Shown here: in pieces, positions 1 through 8,362 of the stretch
Layout: the number at the start of each line of letters is the position of its first letter
Numbering within the stretch: the stretch's first letter is position 1
DNA from: CAIYQJ01 sp963717255
GTDB lineage: Bacteria > Chloroflexota > Limnocylindria > Limnocylindrales > CSP1-4
Direction: 5' to 3'
Assembly: GCA_963717255.1 (NCBI GenBank)
Contig: CAVQVT010000007.1
Coordinates: forward strand, 258,875 to 322,874
Length of the DNA stretch: 64,000 nucleotides
The notes under the pieces: model-generated
What the model saw: the letters and a program-made list of their open reading frames with translations, nothing else
Database searches by the model: none
Told to the model about the DNA's origin: nothing
Program-made: the position numbers and the translations under genes

Positions 1-125
1 ATCGGCCCGAGCGCCGCACCACCATGCCCGCCGTGGGCGTCGTGCCCGTCGGCCGCAGCGTGGGCGGCCTCCTCGGCTGCGTGGGCGTCCGGGCTGGGGC
101 TCCCGGCCGTCGGCTCGTCGGACAT
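1..125 (-). CDS. N-terminus of an unidentified His/Ala-rich protein (partial)
   Basis: A minus-strand reading frame begins with ATG at 125-123 and runs off the left edge of the window after 41 codons. A GGAGG ribosome site lies 6 bases upstream of the ATG, which is why I accept it despite its short length. The visible part is Ala, His, Asp and Gly rich, beginning MSDEPTAGSPSPD and continuing through several His-Gly and Asp-Ala pairs. This looks like a disordered or metal-binding N-terminal leader. It is divergent from the histidine phosphatase gene at 179. No family can be assigned from this fragment. Confidence 0.5.
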   Translation of the reverse strand, partial: MSDEPTAGSPSPDAHAAEEAAHAAADGHDAHGGHGGAALGP

Positions 126-165
126 GTGTCGCCTCCGCGTGCGTCGTCGAGGCATTCTCGCACGC

Positions 166-171
166 TAGACT
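166..171 (+). promoter_or_regulatory. -10 box TAGACT, leaderless start
   Basis: TAGACT ends 7 bases before the GTG at 179, so transcription should begin at or within a base or two of the start codon. No Shine-Dalgarno sequence fits in the gap. Confidence 0.55.
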
Positions 172-178
172 CCACCCC

Positions 179-868
179 GTGCTCACCCTCGTCGTCACGC
201 GCCACGGCCTCACGACCCGGTCGGTGCCGGAGCAGCACATCGGTCAGCGGATCGACGTACCGCTCTCCACCCAGGGCCTGCGGCAGGCGCACGCGCTCTC
301 GCGACGCCTCGACGGGATCGCGTTCGACCGCATCCTCACGAGCCCGATGACCCGAGCGCGGGAGACAGCCGAGATCGTCGCGTCCGGACGGTCCGCCGTC
401 GGTGACGCACGCCTCACGGAGCTGGACTACGGCGAGTGGGAGGGCCACACCTACGAGGAGGTGCGCGGGCTCCATCCGGGGTTCCGGACCAAGTGGGAGA
501 ACGACCCGGGCTCGCTGCGCTGTCCCGGCGGCGAGTCCGGCGACGATGTCGCCCGCCGCCTCCGTCCGTTCCTGCGCGACATCCTGGATCCGGGATCGCC
601 GCTCGGCCGACCGCAGCAGGCGTCGGGTCCCGTCGGCGGCGACGACGGACGGCGGATGCTCGTCGTCACCCACAGCTCGGTCGGGCGGATCCTCTGCGCC
701 GTGGCGCTCGGGGAGCCGATCCGCGAGTTCAGGCGGCGCTTCCGCATCGACCCGTGCAGCCTGACGGTGCTGCGATGGCCGGACGGGGCCGACCCCGACG
801 GAGCGGAGCTCCTGCTCCTCAACGAGACCGCGCACCTGCGACGCCGCGGCGAGGTGCCCTGGGGCTGA
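179..868 (+). CDS. Histidine phosphatase family protein (phosphoglycerate mutase-like)
   Basis: A 229-residue cytoplasmic protein of the histidine phosphatase superfamily. The phospho-accepting motif TRHG is at residues 7-10, a conserved Arg-containing SPMTRARETAEI segment follows at about 56-67, and the second catalytic His is in VVTHSS near residue 163. The family removes phosphate from sugar phosphates, cofactor intermediates such as alpha-ribazole phosphate, or phosphoproteins; nothing here fixes the substrate. A Gly/Pro-rich insertion lies just before the second His. The GTG start is chosen because a -10 box sits 7 bases upstream. It is a single gene, divergent from the partial gene at the left edge. 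Confidence 0.85.
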   Translation: MLTLVVTRHGLTTRSVPEQHIGQRIDVPLSTQGLRQAHALSRRLDGIAFDRILTSPMTRARETAEIVASGRSAVGDARLTELDYGEWEGHTYEEVRGLHPGFRTKWENDPGSLRCPGGESGDDVARRLRPFLRDILDPGSPLGRPQQASGPVGGDDGRRMLVVTHSSVGRILCAVALGEPIREFRRRFRIDPCSLTVLRWPDGADPDGAELLLLNETAHLRRRGEVPWG

Positions 869-899
869 CCCGGCCGCCTCGCGGCGCCAGCCCCGACGG

Positions 900-1577
900 T
901 CAGTCCTTGCGGCCGAGTGCACCCCGGAACCTGCCAGCCCCCGGCCAGCCGAGCCGCCACAGGAGGAGCACCGCGAGCATCCCCACGACCCCGACCGCGA
1001 TGACCAGGTCGAACGGCTCCAGCGCGTGGCGGATCTGCTCCCAGTTGTCGCCCAGCTGCACCCCGGCCCAGACCAGCGCCATCGACCACGGGAGCGCGCC
1101 GAGGGTGGAGTAGAGGACGAACTTCCCCAGCGGCATGCGTGCGACGCCTGCCGGGAAGCTGATGAACGTCCGGACGATCGGCAGCATCCGGCTGAAGAAG
1201 ACGGTCGGTGATCCCCACCGCGCGAACCAGTGCTCGGCGATCTCGATCTCGTGATGGCGGATCAGGATGTACTTCCCGTACCGCTCGAGGAACGGGCGGC
1301 CGCCGTACACGCCGATGCCGTAGGCGATGAGCGAGCCGGTCGTGTTCCCGGCCGTGGCGACGATGACCGCGATCCAGTAGTTCCAGGGCTGGCCGGTGAT
1401 CGGCTCGATCTGGCTCGGGTCGGAGACCATGAATCCTGCGAACGGGAGGATCAGCTCCGACGGGAGCGGGATCATCGCGGACTCGATCGTCATCGCGATG
1501 AAGACGCCGAGGTAGCCGAGCGCCCCGTAGAGGCTCTCGAGGAAGGGGATCGCGATCTGGTCGATGAAGGCGAGCAT
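900..1577 (-). CDS. DedA family integral membrane protein
   Basis: A 225-residue polytopic membrane protein of the DedA/Tvp38 (VTT) family, linked to lipid scrambling, undecaprenyl-phosphate recycling and membrane homeostasis. Visible family marks are the early hydrophobic segment with E-(x)8-ELILPFAGF, the GNTTGSLIAYGIG re-entrant-type segment at about 76-88, and FFSRMLPIVRTFISFPAGVARM at about 125-147 with its conserved Arg and Pro. At least four transmembrane stretches are evident. A TATCCT box ends 9 bases upstream of the ATG. It converges with the histidine phosphatase gene, leaving 31 bases between the two stops. Confidence 0.9.
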   Translation of the reverse strand: MLAFIDQIAIPFLESLYGALGYLGVFIAMTIESAMIPLPSELILPFAGFMVSDPSQIEPITGQPWNYWIAVIVATAGNTTGSLIAYGIGVYGGRPFLERYGKYILIRHHEIEIAEHWFARWGSPTVFFSRMLPIVRTFISFPAGVARMPLGKFVLYSTLGALPWSMALVWAGVQLGDNWEQIRHALEPFDLVIAVGVVGMLAVLLLWRLGWPGAGRFRGALGRKD

Positions 1578-1586
1578 GTCCGGCGC

Positions 1587-1592
1587 AGGATA
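1587..1592 (-). promoter_or_regulatory. -10 box TATCCT, leaderless start
   Basis: Read on the minus strand, TATCCT is followed by 9 bases and the ATG of the DedA gene. This matches the spacing at the other leaderless genes in this window. Confidence 0.5.
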
Positions 1593-1643
1593 TCCGACCT
1601 CCGGGCGAGGACGCCCGCGGGCGGCCGGTCGGCGGCGCGGGCG

Positions 1644-2405
1644 TCATGCGTCGATCGCGCCGCCACGCAGGAACGGGACGTCCGGCTCCCAGCCGTCCAC
1701 GGCCGCCCCGAAGCCGCGCTCGCGGGCGACCTCCTCCACCGCGCGGAACAGGGCGCACTGCGCGTGGAGGTCGGCCGTCGTGAGGATGCGTTCGATCCGC
1801 GGGAGGATGTCCGCGACCGGGAGCGGGCGCTCCGCCACGTCGACCTCGAGGTACTTCGCGAAGGGCGGCACGCGGCCGTCCACGGCGAAGAGGAAGGTCA
1901 GCAGCGGGCCGATCGAGTCGGACGCGTCCAACCGGGATGCGAGCGAGAGGCCCAGGCGTGCGTTCTTCAGCGATCGGAAGAGCGCGTTGACGTAGTCGTC
2001 GAGCGCCGTCGGGGCGATCCTCGCGATCTCGGCGTCCTCGAGTCTCGACTTGCGCTCGATCATCCTCGTGATGCCCCCGTCGAGCCGGTCGATCTCGACA
2101 CGCACGCGGAGGAAGGACGGACGGTTCCATGCGAACGGCGAGCCCTCGAGGGCGTATCGATCGAAGTCGGCCAGAAGGATCGGCACGATCTCGACGGGAT
2201 CCCCGTGCCGGGTGACCCACGACGGATCTGCCCTCTCGAGGATGAGGAAGACGTCGTAGTCGGAGCCTTCCGTCGCGAACAGGCCGGCCCCTCGCGACCC
2301 GAAGACGACGAACCCCAGCACGTTGACATCGGCTGTGGCGCGGGCCAGGACGTTGCGGAACCGCTCTTCGGGCGACTGCATCGGGATCGGCACTGGCGTC
2401 GACAT
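1644..2405 (-). CDS. Nucleotidyltransferase-fold protein
   Basis: A 253-residue protein with a DNA polymerase beta-type nucleotidyltransferase signature: FGSRGAGLF followed by SDYDVFLIL (residues 34-56), giving the GS motif and the D-x-D pair that binds two metals. The length and the helical C-terminal half resemble stand-alone NTase or aminoglycoside-adenylyltransferase-like proteins, but the substrate cannot be told. The start is uncertain: ATG at 2405 has no ribosome site, and an in-frame ATG eight codons later is possible. It is separated from DedA by about 65 bases and diverges from the acetyltransferase gene. Confidence 0.75.
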   Translation of the reverse strand: MSTPVPIPMQSPEERFRNVLARATADVNVLGFVVFGSRGAGLFATEGSDYDVFLILERADPSWVTRHGDPVEIVPILLADFDRYALEGSPFAWNRPSFLRVRVEIDRLDGGITRMIERKSRLEDAEIARIAPTALDDYVNALFRSLKNARLGLSLASRLDASDSIGPLLTFLFAVDGRVPPFAKYLEVDVAERPLPVADILPRIERILTTADLHAQCALFRAVEEVARERGFGAAVDGWEPDVPFLRGGAIDA

Positions 2406-2506
2406 CGGCGCATGGTGTCGCGGGACGGCGGGACGGTCAAGGATGCAAGGTCACAGGACGTCCCACGGGCGCCCCGCGGCGTCGATGTGACGGCGGCGGT
2501 GCGCGC

Positions 2507-2512
2507 TAGACT
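2507..2512 (+). promoter_or_regulatory. -10 box TAGACT, leaderless start
   Basis: TAGACT ends 6 bases before the GTG at 2519. A weak -35-like TGTGAC lies at 2486-2491. Confidence 0.55.
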
Positions 2513-2518
2513 CGGCGC

Positions 2519-3427
2519 GTGCGAGAGATCCGCATCGTGGACGTCATGGACGCGGCCGCGTTCGGCCGGATCCCGCCGTGTGCGGACCCGGCCTTCGACC
2601 ACCGGACCTGCGACCACTGGGAGAACCCGAACGGGTCCCGGGCCAGTCGGCCGTCCTGGCTCCAGCCGCCCGCCGGGGGCGGCGCTGGGGCCGCCGCGCC
2701 GACGCCCCGAGCGCGCGCGAACCCGTTCGCCACCGACGCGGAGGACGCGACCTTCGGCGTCGCCGCGCTCCCCGCCGACTGGGTCTCGCCCTCGGCGCCG
2801 CCGGCGCGCGAGGCGAATCCGTTCGCGCCGGCACCGGACGATGACCCGTTCGACGGCAACCCGTTCGCGCCGGCGGGTGCCGGCCATGCCAACCCGTTCG
2901 CGCCCGGCGGTGGCGCGGCCGGGGGCGGCTTCGGCGGGGCCCCCGGCCGAGGGGGATCGGGGCCTGCCGGGGCGCCCCGCCGCGGCGGCCCGCCCGCGCT
3001 CGACCCGACCCTGCCGCGCAAGCTCGCGCTCCTGTCGCGCGGGCTGCGTGTCTTCGGCAGCTACGCTCGCGTCCTCCTCGCGGACGACCGGCCGGTCGCG
3101 TTCGCGCAGTTCGGCCCGCTGTCTGCGTACCCGCGTGCGCAGCGGCTGCGCGAGCTGTACGCGCAGCTGCCGGACAGCCCGCTTCCCGCCGTGATCACGT
3201 GCATCGCGACGACGCCCGAGGCGCGCGGGGAGGGCCTGGCGCTCCGGCTCGTGGCGGACGTCTGCGACGACCTCGCCGGGCGGGGGTTCGCGGCGGTCGA
3301 GGCGTACCCGGAGGCGGGCGCCGCGCCAGACGCCACGAGCTCGGCGTCGCCGGCGTTCTGGGTGCGGGCCGGCTTCACGGTAGCGGTGGACGACCCGCGC
3401 TTCCCAGTGGTGCGCCGGGAGCTCTGA
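2519..3427 (+). CDS. GNAT-type acetyltransferase with an NPF-rich low-complexity insert
   Basis: A 302-residue protein. Residues 1-50 (containing C-D-H-W) and about 165-302 look like the two ends of a GNAT acetyltransferase. The CoA-binding region is ITCIATTPEARGEGLALRLVADV, where R-G-E-G-L-A corresponds to the Q/R-x-x-G-x-G/A loop, and the C-terminal FWVRAGFTVA is typical of the fold. Between them lies a ~110-residue Gly/Ala/Pro insert with five Asn-Pro-Phe motifs in a loose repeat. The GTG start follows a -10 box by 6 bases. The acceptor substrate is unknown. The gene stands alone with an NTF2-like gene downstream that has its own promoter. Confidence 0.7.
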   Translation: MREIRIVDVMDAAAFGRIPPCADPAFDHRTCDHWENPNGSRASRPSWLQPPAGGGAGAAAPTPRARANPFATDAEDATFGVAALPADWVSPSAPPAREANPFAPAPDDDPFDGNPFAPAGAGHANPFAPGGGAAGGGFGGAPGRGGSGPAGAPRRGGPPALDPTLPRKLALLSRGLRVFGSYARVLLADDRPVAFAQFGPLSAYPRAQRLRELYAQLPDSPLPAVITCIATTPEARGEGLALRLVADVCDDLAGRGFAAVEAYPEAGAAPDATSSASPAFWVRAGFTVAVDDPRFPVVRREL

Positions 3428-3476
3428 CCGGCCGCTCGACCGACATCCGGACCCGCGGCCGTCGGTCCCCGGTGCG

Positions 3477-3482
3477 TAGACT
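3477..3482 (+). promoter_or_regulatory. -10 box TAGACT, leaderless start
   Basis: TAGACT is followed by 6 bases and the ATG at 3489; the same hexamer and spacing occur at 2507 and 166. Confidence 0.55.
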
Positions 3483-3488
3483 CGCGAC

Positions 3489-3830
3489 ATGGCCGATCGG
3501 GACATCCGCGACGAGCTGTTCCGCTTCGAGTCGGCGCTGGCTGCGCGCGATCCAGACGGGGTCGAAGGCGGCCTGATGAGCCTCATCGCCGACGACTTCG
3601 CGGAGTTCGGCCGCGGTGGACGCGTCTGGACGCGGGACTCGATCCGCGGTCTGCTCGAGGGCCCGCCGGGTCCGCCCGTTCGAATCGACCAATTCGAGGT
3701 CGCGATGCTCAGCGACGAGGTGGCGCTCGTCACGTATCGAGGCGCGAAGGCGAACAGGGCCTCTGTCTGGATCCGGCGCGACGGCCAGTGGCAGATGCGC
3801 TTCCACCAGGGAACGCCGACCGACGACTGA
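3489..3830 (+). CDS. NTF2-like / DUF4440 small protein
   Basis: A 113-residue soluble protein with the NTF2/SnoaL cone-fold pattern: N-terminal helix (DELFRFESALAARD), a loop with LIADDFAEFGRGGRVWTRDSI, and alternating strands ending in ASVWIRRDGQWQMRFHQGTP. This matches the DUF4440 group, whose members are often of unknown function or act as small-molecule-binding domains. No catalytic residue can be named. The ATG is placed by its own -10 box immediately upstream. Confidence 0.7.
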   Translation: MADRDIRDELFRFESALAARDPDGVEGGLMSLIADDFAEFGRGGRVWTRDSIRGLLEGPPGPPVRIDQFEVAMLSDEVALVTYRGAKANRASVWIRRDGQWQMRFHQGTPTDD

Positions 3831-3870
3831 CGATCCGCCACGGCCGCCCTTGCTCAGGCGCCGCCCGTGC

Positions 3871-3876
3871 TACCGT
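3871..3876 (+). promoter_or_regulatory. -10 box TACCGT deciding the start at 3885
   Basis: TACCGT ends 8 bases before the ATG at 3885. An in-frame GTG at 3867 overlaps this box and would lie upstream of the transcript, so the shorter start is preferred. Confidence 0.4.
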
Positions 3877-3884
3877 CCGCCTCG

Positions 3885-4562
3885 ATGCCCCCTGTCTCCG
3901 CCCCCGCCCTCCTCCGCGCGCGTCTCCCTGTCGTCGCCTTCGTGGCCTCGCTCGGTCTCGCCCTCGTCGCGTGCGGCTCGACGGGAGCGTCGCCGGCCGG
4001 ATCGGCGCCGCTCGCGACCTCGGCCGCCGGTGCGGCCCCCGGCACCTCCTCTGCCGTGACCGAGGCCCCTCCCACCGGGCTCGACGCCTCGCCCTTCGCC
4101 TCGCCCGTTCCGCCCGTGCAGATCGACGACGCTCTCGCGGACCTCCTCCCGGCCTCCGTGGACGGCCTGCCCGTCGAGCGCTCGGTCGAGACCGAGAGCG
4201 CGGCGCTGACGTCGCCCACCCTGGGGGCGGATGCCGACGGGTTCGCCGCGGTCCAGGTCGCGACCGCCGACCTGACGGACCTGGCGATCGCATCGATCGT
4301 GCGCCTCAAGGGCTCGACCGACGCCGACGCCTTCTACGCGGACTGGCGGCCCGGGTTCGACGAGGCCGTCTGCGCGCCGGCAGGCGGCATCTCGACCACC
4401 GAGGTCCGATCGATCGCGGGCCGGACCGCGGACACCACCCTCTGCGTCGAGGGCGCCCGGGTCTACCATGTCCGGCTCGAAGCCGGCCGGATCCTCCTGA
4501 GCGTCCTGGATGTCGGGACGAAGGGCTTCGGCCAGGGGTTGATCGAGGGGCTCGAGGACTGA
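3885..4562 (+). CDS. Predicted lipoprotein of unknown function
   Basis: A 225-residue exported protein with a lipoprotein signal: hydrophobic ARLPVVAFVASLGLALVAC, with the lipidated Cys near residue 29. A Ser/Ala/Pro/Thr linker follows to about residue 80. The globular part has no motif I recognise; it contains two Cys (in EAVCAPAGG and TTLCVEG) that could form a disulfide and ends in a short acidic tail. It probably sits on the outer face of the membrane. It converges with the aminotransferase gene on the other strand, 79 bases apart. Confidence 0.65.
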   Translation: MPPVSAPALLRARLPVVAFVASLGLALVACGSTGASPAGSAPLATSAAGAAPGTSSAVTEAPPTGLDASPFASPVPPVQIDDALADLLPASVDGLPVERSVETESAALTSPTLGADADGFAAVQVATADLTDLAIASIVRLKGSTDADAFYADWRPGFDEAVCAPAGGISTTEVRSIAGRTADTTLCVEGARVYHVRLEAGRILLSVLDVGTKGFGQGLIEGLED

Positions 4563-4641
4563 CGGCGCCCGGCGACGGGCGGGCCAGCCGGCGCCGGCCT
4601 CGGCGGGTCGTCCCGGCGAAGGCGGCTTGATCCAGGGCTAC

Positions 4642-5709
4642 TCAGCCGAAGAGGAGCTCCAGGATCGCGATGACGCGGTCCATCTCGGTCGGCGTCCCGA
4701 TCGTGACGCGGTGCCAGCCGGGCACGCCGAGGTTCGAGCCCGGTCGTACGGCGATCCCGTCGCGGCCGAGCGCTTCCGGCCATCCGTCGCGGTCGCGGAC
4801 GAGCACGAAGTTCGTCTGCGACGGGACGTGCTCCAGGCCGAGGCGGGTGCACGCGTCGACCAGGCGGCGACGCCCTTCGCGCGTGAGGGCCACGGTCCGC
4901 GCGACGTGGTCTTCGTCGTCCAGGGCGGCGGCCGCGGCCGCCAGCGCGATGGCGTTCACGTTCGCCGGGGTCCGCACCCGGTCGAGCGGCTCGAGCGTCC
5001 CCGGTCGCCCGATCCCGTACCCGGCCCGCAGGCCGGCGAGGCCGTACACCTTCGAGAAGGTCCGGCTCACGATGAGTCCGGGATGCAGGTCGAGCATCCC
5101 GATGGCGCTCACGCGGACCTCGTCGTCCATGTACTGGTGGTACGCCTCGTCCACCAGGACGACGCAGTCGCGCGGAACCGCCCGCAGGAAGGCGCGCAGG
5201 TCGTCGGGCCGGACCCCCGTCCCGGTCGGGTTGTGCGGGTTCGTCACGGCCACGACGTCGCCCGGCTGTGCTTCGGCTGCCATCCCAGCCAGGTCGTGGA
5301 CCCAGGCGACGACCGGCACGCGCACGAGCTCCGCGCCGGAGAGCTGGCCGGCGATCCGGTGGATCCCGTACGGGGGGTCGGCGACGACCATCCGACGTCC
5401 GGGCTCGAGGTAGACGGCGCATACGAGGTGGATGATCTCGTCGCTGCCGGCGCCCGTGACGACGTTCGCGGGCTCCACGCCGTGGTGGGCGGCGATCCGG
5501 GCGCGGAGCGCGCCGGGATCGTCCGGGTAGCGGTTGACGCCGGGCAGCGCCGCCACGGCCGCCGCGATCCCCAGCGGCGACGGCCCGAACGGGTTCTCGT
5601 TCGAGCTGAGCTTGGCGCCCCGCGGCTCGTCCGCCGCCGGGGGCTTGCCCATGACGTACGGTGCGATGGCCGCGAGCTGGGGGACGGGGCGCGGGCCGCC
5701 GTCGCTCAC
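4642..5709 (-). CDS. HisC-like pyridoxal-phosphate aminotransferase
   Basis: A 355-residue fold-type I aminotransferase most like histidinol-phosphate aminotransferase. Markers are SSNENPFGPSP (35-45), NPHNPTG (157-163), D188-E-A-Y190, RTFSK with the PLP lysine at K220, and a C-terminal RVTIGT segment with the substrate-carboxylate Arg. The GTG start overlaps the stop of the upstream FMN oxidase gene as GTGA, so it is translationally coupled. Its neighbours are a hydroxyacid oxidase and an altered HisD, not his biosynthesis genes, so it may transaminate a 2-oxo acid or amine in the same route. True histidine biosynthesis remains possible. Confidence 0.85.
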   Translation of the reverse strand: MSDGGPRPVPQLAAIAPYVMGKPPAADEPRGAKLSSNENPFGPSPLGIAAAVAALPGVNRYPDDPGALRARIAAHHGVEPANVVTGAGSDEIIHLVCAVYLEPGRRMVVADPPYGIHRIAGQLSGAELVRVPVVAWVHDLAGMAAEAQPGDVVAVTNPHNPTGTGVRPDDLRAFLRAVPRDCVVLVDEAYHQYMDDEVRVSAIGMLDLHPGLIVSRTFSKVYGLAGLRAGYGIGRPGTLEPLDRVRTPANVNAIALAAAAAALDDEDHVARTVALTREGRRRLVDACTRLGLEHVPSQTNFVLVRDRDGWPEALGRDGIAVRPGSNLGVPGWHRVTIGTPTEMDRVIAILELLFG

Positions 5710-6887
5710 CGGATCCTCCGCGGCAGATGCGCGAGATCCGCGTGGACCAGGATCGACGGGTCGATCGCCGACGCACGCGGGACGCCCGTGATCGCCATGG
5801 CGAGGTCCAGCTCCGACGTGAGCATGTCGAGCACCGTGCCGGCACCTCGCTCGCCGTCCCACGCGAGGCCCCAGAGCAGGGGCCGCCCCACGAAGACGGC
5901 GGTCGCGCCGAGCGCGAGCGCGGTGAGCGCGTCCATGCCTCGCCGGATCCCGCCGTCGAAGAGGACGGGCACGCGGCCGCGCACCGCCTGCACCACGTCG
6001 GGCAGGGCGTCGATCGAGGCGATGGCGCGGTCCATCTGGCGGCCGCCGTGGTTGCTCACCCAGACGCCGGCAGCACCGGCCTCCACGATCGCGTCCGCGT
6101 CGTCCCCGCGGAGGACGCCCTTCACGATGACCGGCAGCCGCGACTCGCGGACCAGCCACGCGAGATCGGCCGGCGTGAGCGCCTCCTTGAGGAACTCCTT
6201 CGCGTAGAGCTGCGGCCCCTCGCGGCTGAGGGCGTCCTCGCCGCCGGGGCCGCCGCCGCCCGTCGCGGGCCGGACGACGAGGTTCTCGTACCGGACGCCC
6301 GGCGGCAGCGTGAGGCCGACGCGGTGGTCGCGTTCGCGGCGGCCGAGCGGCGCCGCGTCCACCGTCATGACGAGCGCCTCGTACCCGGCCTCCTCGGCGC
6401 GGCGGACCAGGGACATGGTCCAGTCGGCGTCCGGCGTGGTGTACAGCTGGAACCAGCGCGGGCCGCCGACCTCGGCGACCTCCTCGATCGTCGCGCTCGC
6501 GACGGTGGACAGCGTGTACGTGATGCCACGGGCCCCGCACGCGCGCGCGGCCGCCACCTCGCCCTCCGGCGTGGCCAGGCGCATGAGCGCCATCGGCGCG
6601 GTCCCGAACGGGGTGGGCCAGAGGCGGCCGAGCACCCGGACCGAGAGATCGCGCTTCGCGACATCGACGAGGACCTTGGGCCGGAACCGCCAGCGCTCGA
6701 ACGCGGCGATGTTGTCCCGGAGAGTGGACTCGTCCCAGGCGCCCCCGTCGTAGTAGGCGGCCGCGCCCGGGCTGAGGACCCTTGCGGCCACCCGCTCCAC
6801 GTCGTGCACGTTGAGGACGACCTCGCCCCCGTGGACCGCGTCGGCAGGGCCCAGCCCCAGGATGGAGTCGTCCTCGCGGCCCGCCAT
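5706..6887 (-). CDS. FMN-dependent alpha-hydroxy-acid oxidase/dehydrogenase
   Basis: A 393-residue member of the glycolate oxidase/L-lactate dehydrogenase family. It oxidises an L-2-hydroxy acid to the 2-oxo acid with FMN. Visible elements are A-Y45-Y46 near the N-terminus, FQLYTT (147-152), FMN-contacting K256, the catalytic WVSNHGGRQMD (H280, R283) and GGIRRGMDALTALALGA for the FMN phosphate. Its ATG overlaps the HisD-like stop by one base (TGATG), and its stop overlaps the HisC-like start. Making a 2-oxo acid next to an aminotransferase gene suggests consecutive steps, but that is inference. Confidence 0.85.
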   Translation of the reverse strand: MAGREDDSILGLGPADAVHGGEVVLNVHDVERVAARVLSPGAAAYYDGGAWDESTLRDNIAAFERWRFRPKVLVDVAKRDLSVRVLGRLWPTPFGTAPMALMRLATPEGEVAAARACGARGITYTLSTVASATIEEVAEVGGPRWFQLYTTPDADWTMSLVRRAEEAGYEALVMTVDAAPLGRRERDHRVGLTLPPGVRYENLVVRPATGGGGPGGEDALSREGPQLYAKEFLKEALTPADLAWLVRESRLPVIVKGVLRGDDADAIVEAGAAGVWVSNHGGRQMDRAIASIDALPDVVQAVRGRVPVLFDGGIRRGMDALTALALGATAVFVGRPLLWGLAWDGERGAGTVLDMLTSELDLAMAITGVPRASAIDPSILVHADLAHLPRRIR

Positions 6888-8212
6888 CAGCCGAGCCCTC
6901 GCAGGCGCAGCGCGTTCGCGTGCGCCGGGAAGCCTTCGTGGTCCGCGAGGCGGAGAGTGGGCGCGGCGAGCTCGGCCAGCGCCGCTTCGTCGAGCTTGCT
7001 GATCGCGATCGGCACGGTGAACGTCCGGGCCGTCACGCCGCCGGTCACCTGGGCGAATCCCCCGGTGGGCAGGGTCGCCGGGACCCCGATGACGAAGTTC
7101 GTCTCGCTGATCGTGGTGTGCTGGCCCAGCAGTGCCTCGCCCGCGTAGCGCAGGCCCGCGAGCGTGGCCTCCGGGTCGGCCGTCGCGAGCTGGATGTGCT
7201 CGACCGCGTACGTGTTCGCGAAGTCGATCGCCTCGGCCATCGAATCGAACACGAAGGCGCCGCCCCAGACGCCCAGCGCGCTCCGGGCCGCCTTGGCGCG
7301 GGCCTCCGGGAGCAGCTCGACCATCCAGGTGAGCTCCGTGTCCACCGCCTCGGCGAGCGCGAGCGAATCGGTGAGCAGGAGCGCCGCCGAGTCCTCGCCG
7401 TGCTCCGCCTCGTTCAGGAGGTCGAGGGCCGCGCGCCTCGGGTCCGCCGAGCCGTCCGCCACGACGACGCTCTCCGACGGGCCCGAGATCATGCTCGTCA
7501 GGACGCCGTACTGCTGGGCGATGATCTGCGCCATCGTCACGGCGGGGCTGCCCGGACCGACGACCTTCCGCACGCGCCGGATCGTCTGCGTGCCCAGCGC
7601 GATCGCCGCGATGCCGGCCGGGCCGTTCGCCCGATACACGCGGGTGAGCCCCAGCTCGTGCGCGGTCGCGAGGGTCGCGACGTCCACGTCCGACGTGCCC
7701 GGGACCGGCGGGACGACGACCGCGATGTCCGGCACGCCCGCCGTGACGGCCGGCGTCCCGATCTGCACGAGGACCGATGGGTACGACGCCTTCCCGCACG
7801 GGACGAAGAGGCCGACCGACGGGATCGGCGAGAACTTCTCGCCCACGACGACGCCCGGGCGGATCTCGGCGCGCCAGCCGTCGGCGGTGGCCGCGAGCTG
7901 CGCCTCGCTGAACGCCCGGACGTTCGCGATGGCGACGCGGATGGCGGCGAGGAGGTCCGCGTCGATCGACGCGTGGGCGGCCGCGAGCTCGTCGGCGGTG
8001 ACGGCGAGGCGCTCCGGAGGGATGTCCGCCTTGTCGAAGCGCGCGGTCGCCTCGGAGACCGCCACGTCCCCGCGCGCGGCCACGTCGTCGTAGATCGCCT
8101 GGATGCTCGCCCGGAGCCCCGGGTCGAAGACGCGCTCATTGGAGCGAGCGAGGATCCGGCGCCTCTCGGCGTCGTCGAGGGCGGACCAGCGGCGGAGCGC
8201 GAGGAGCTGCAT
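6887..8212 (-). CDS. Histidinol dehydrogenase-like NAD enzyme, altered active site
   Basis: A 441-residue HisD-family protein, close to the usual 430. It keeps GPSESVVVAD, the Glu-His pair (E338-H339) and C-terminal H431. By my hand alignment to Escherichia coli HisD, zinc ligand Gln259 is Glu268, zinc ligand Asp360 is Asn372, and the GPNH histidine is Ala379. Such changes fit HisD-family dehydrogenases working on alcohols other than histidinol. It is the first gene of an operon with the FMN oxidase and HisC-like genes. A TAGAAT box gives a short leader containing GGAG. Confidence 0.8.
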   Translation of the reverse strand: MQLLALRRWSALDDAERRRILARSNERVFDPGLRASIQAIYDDVAARGDVAVSEATARFDKADIPPERLAVTADELAAAHASIDADLLAAIRVAIANVRAFSEAQLAATADGWRAEIRPGVVVGEKFSPIPSVGLFVPCGKASYPSVLVQIGTPAVTAGVPDIAVVVPPVPGTSDVDVATLATAHELGLTRVYRANGPAGIAAIALGTQTIRRVRKVVGPGSPAVTMAQIIAQQYGVLTSMISGPSESVVVADGSADPRRAALDLLNEAEHGEDSAALLLTDSLALAEAVDTELTWMVELLPEARAKAARSALGVWGGAFVFDSMAEAIDFANTYAVEHIQLATADPEATLAGLRYAGEALLGQHTTISETNFVIGVPATLPTGGFAQVTGGVTARTFTVPIAISKLDEAALAELAAPTLRLADHEGFPAHANALRLRGLG

Positions 8213-8245
8213 GGCGGAGTGTCTCCGGGTGGGGCGAAGGTCCCG

Positions 8246-8251
8246 ATTCTA
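8246..8251 (-). promoter_or_regulatory. -10 box TAGAAT of the HisD-like operon
   Basis: On the minus strand TAGAAT lies about 34 bases before the ATG at 8212, leaving a short leader with GGAG. The plus-strand SDR gene diverges from here, so 8213-8362 is a two-way promoter region. Confidence 0.45.
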
Positions 8252-8362
8252 CCGGCGGACGAGCGGACGGGCGGGAGCGGGCGGGCGGATGCCCCGGGAT
8301 CGCTCTCGCCCCTTCGCCGCGTGGCACGATGATCCGCGACCGGGGCGCGGGAGGGAGGCTGC

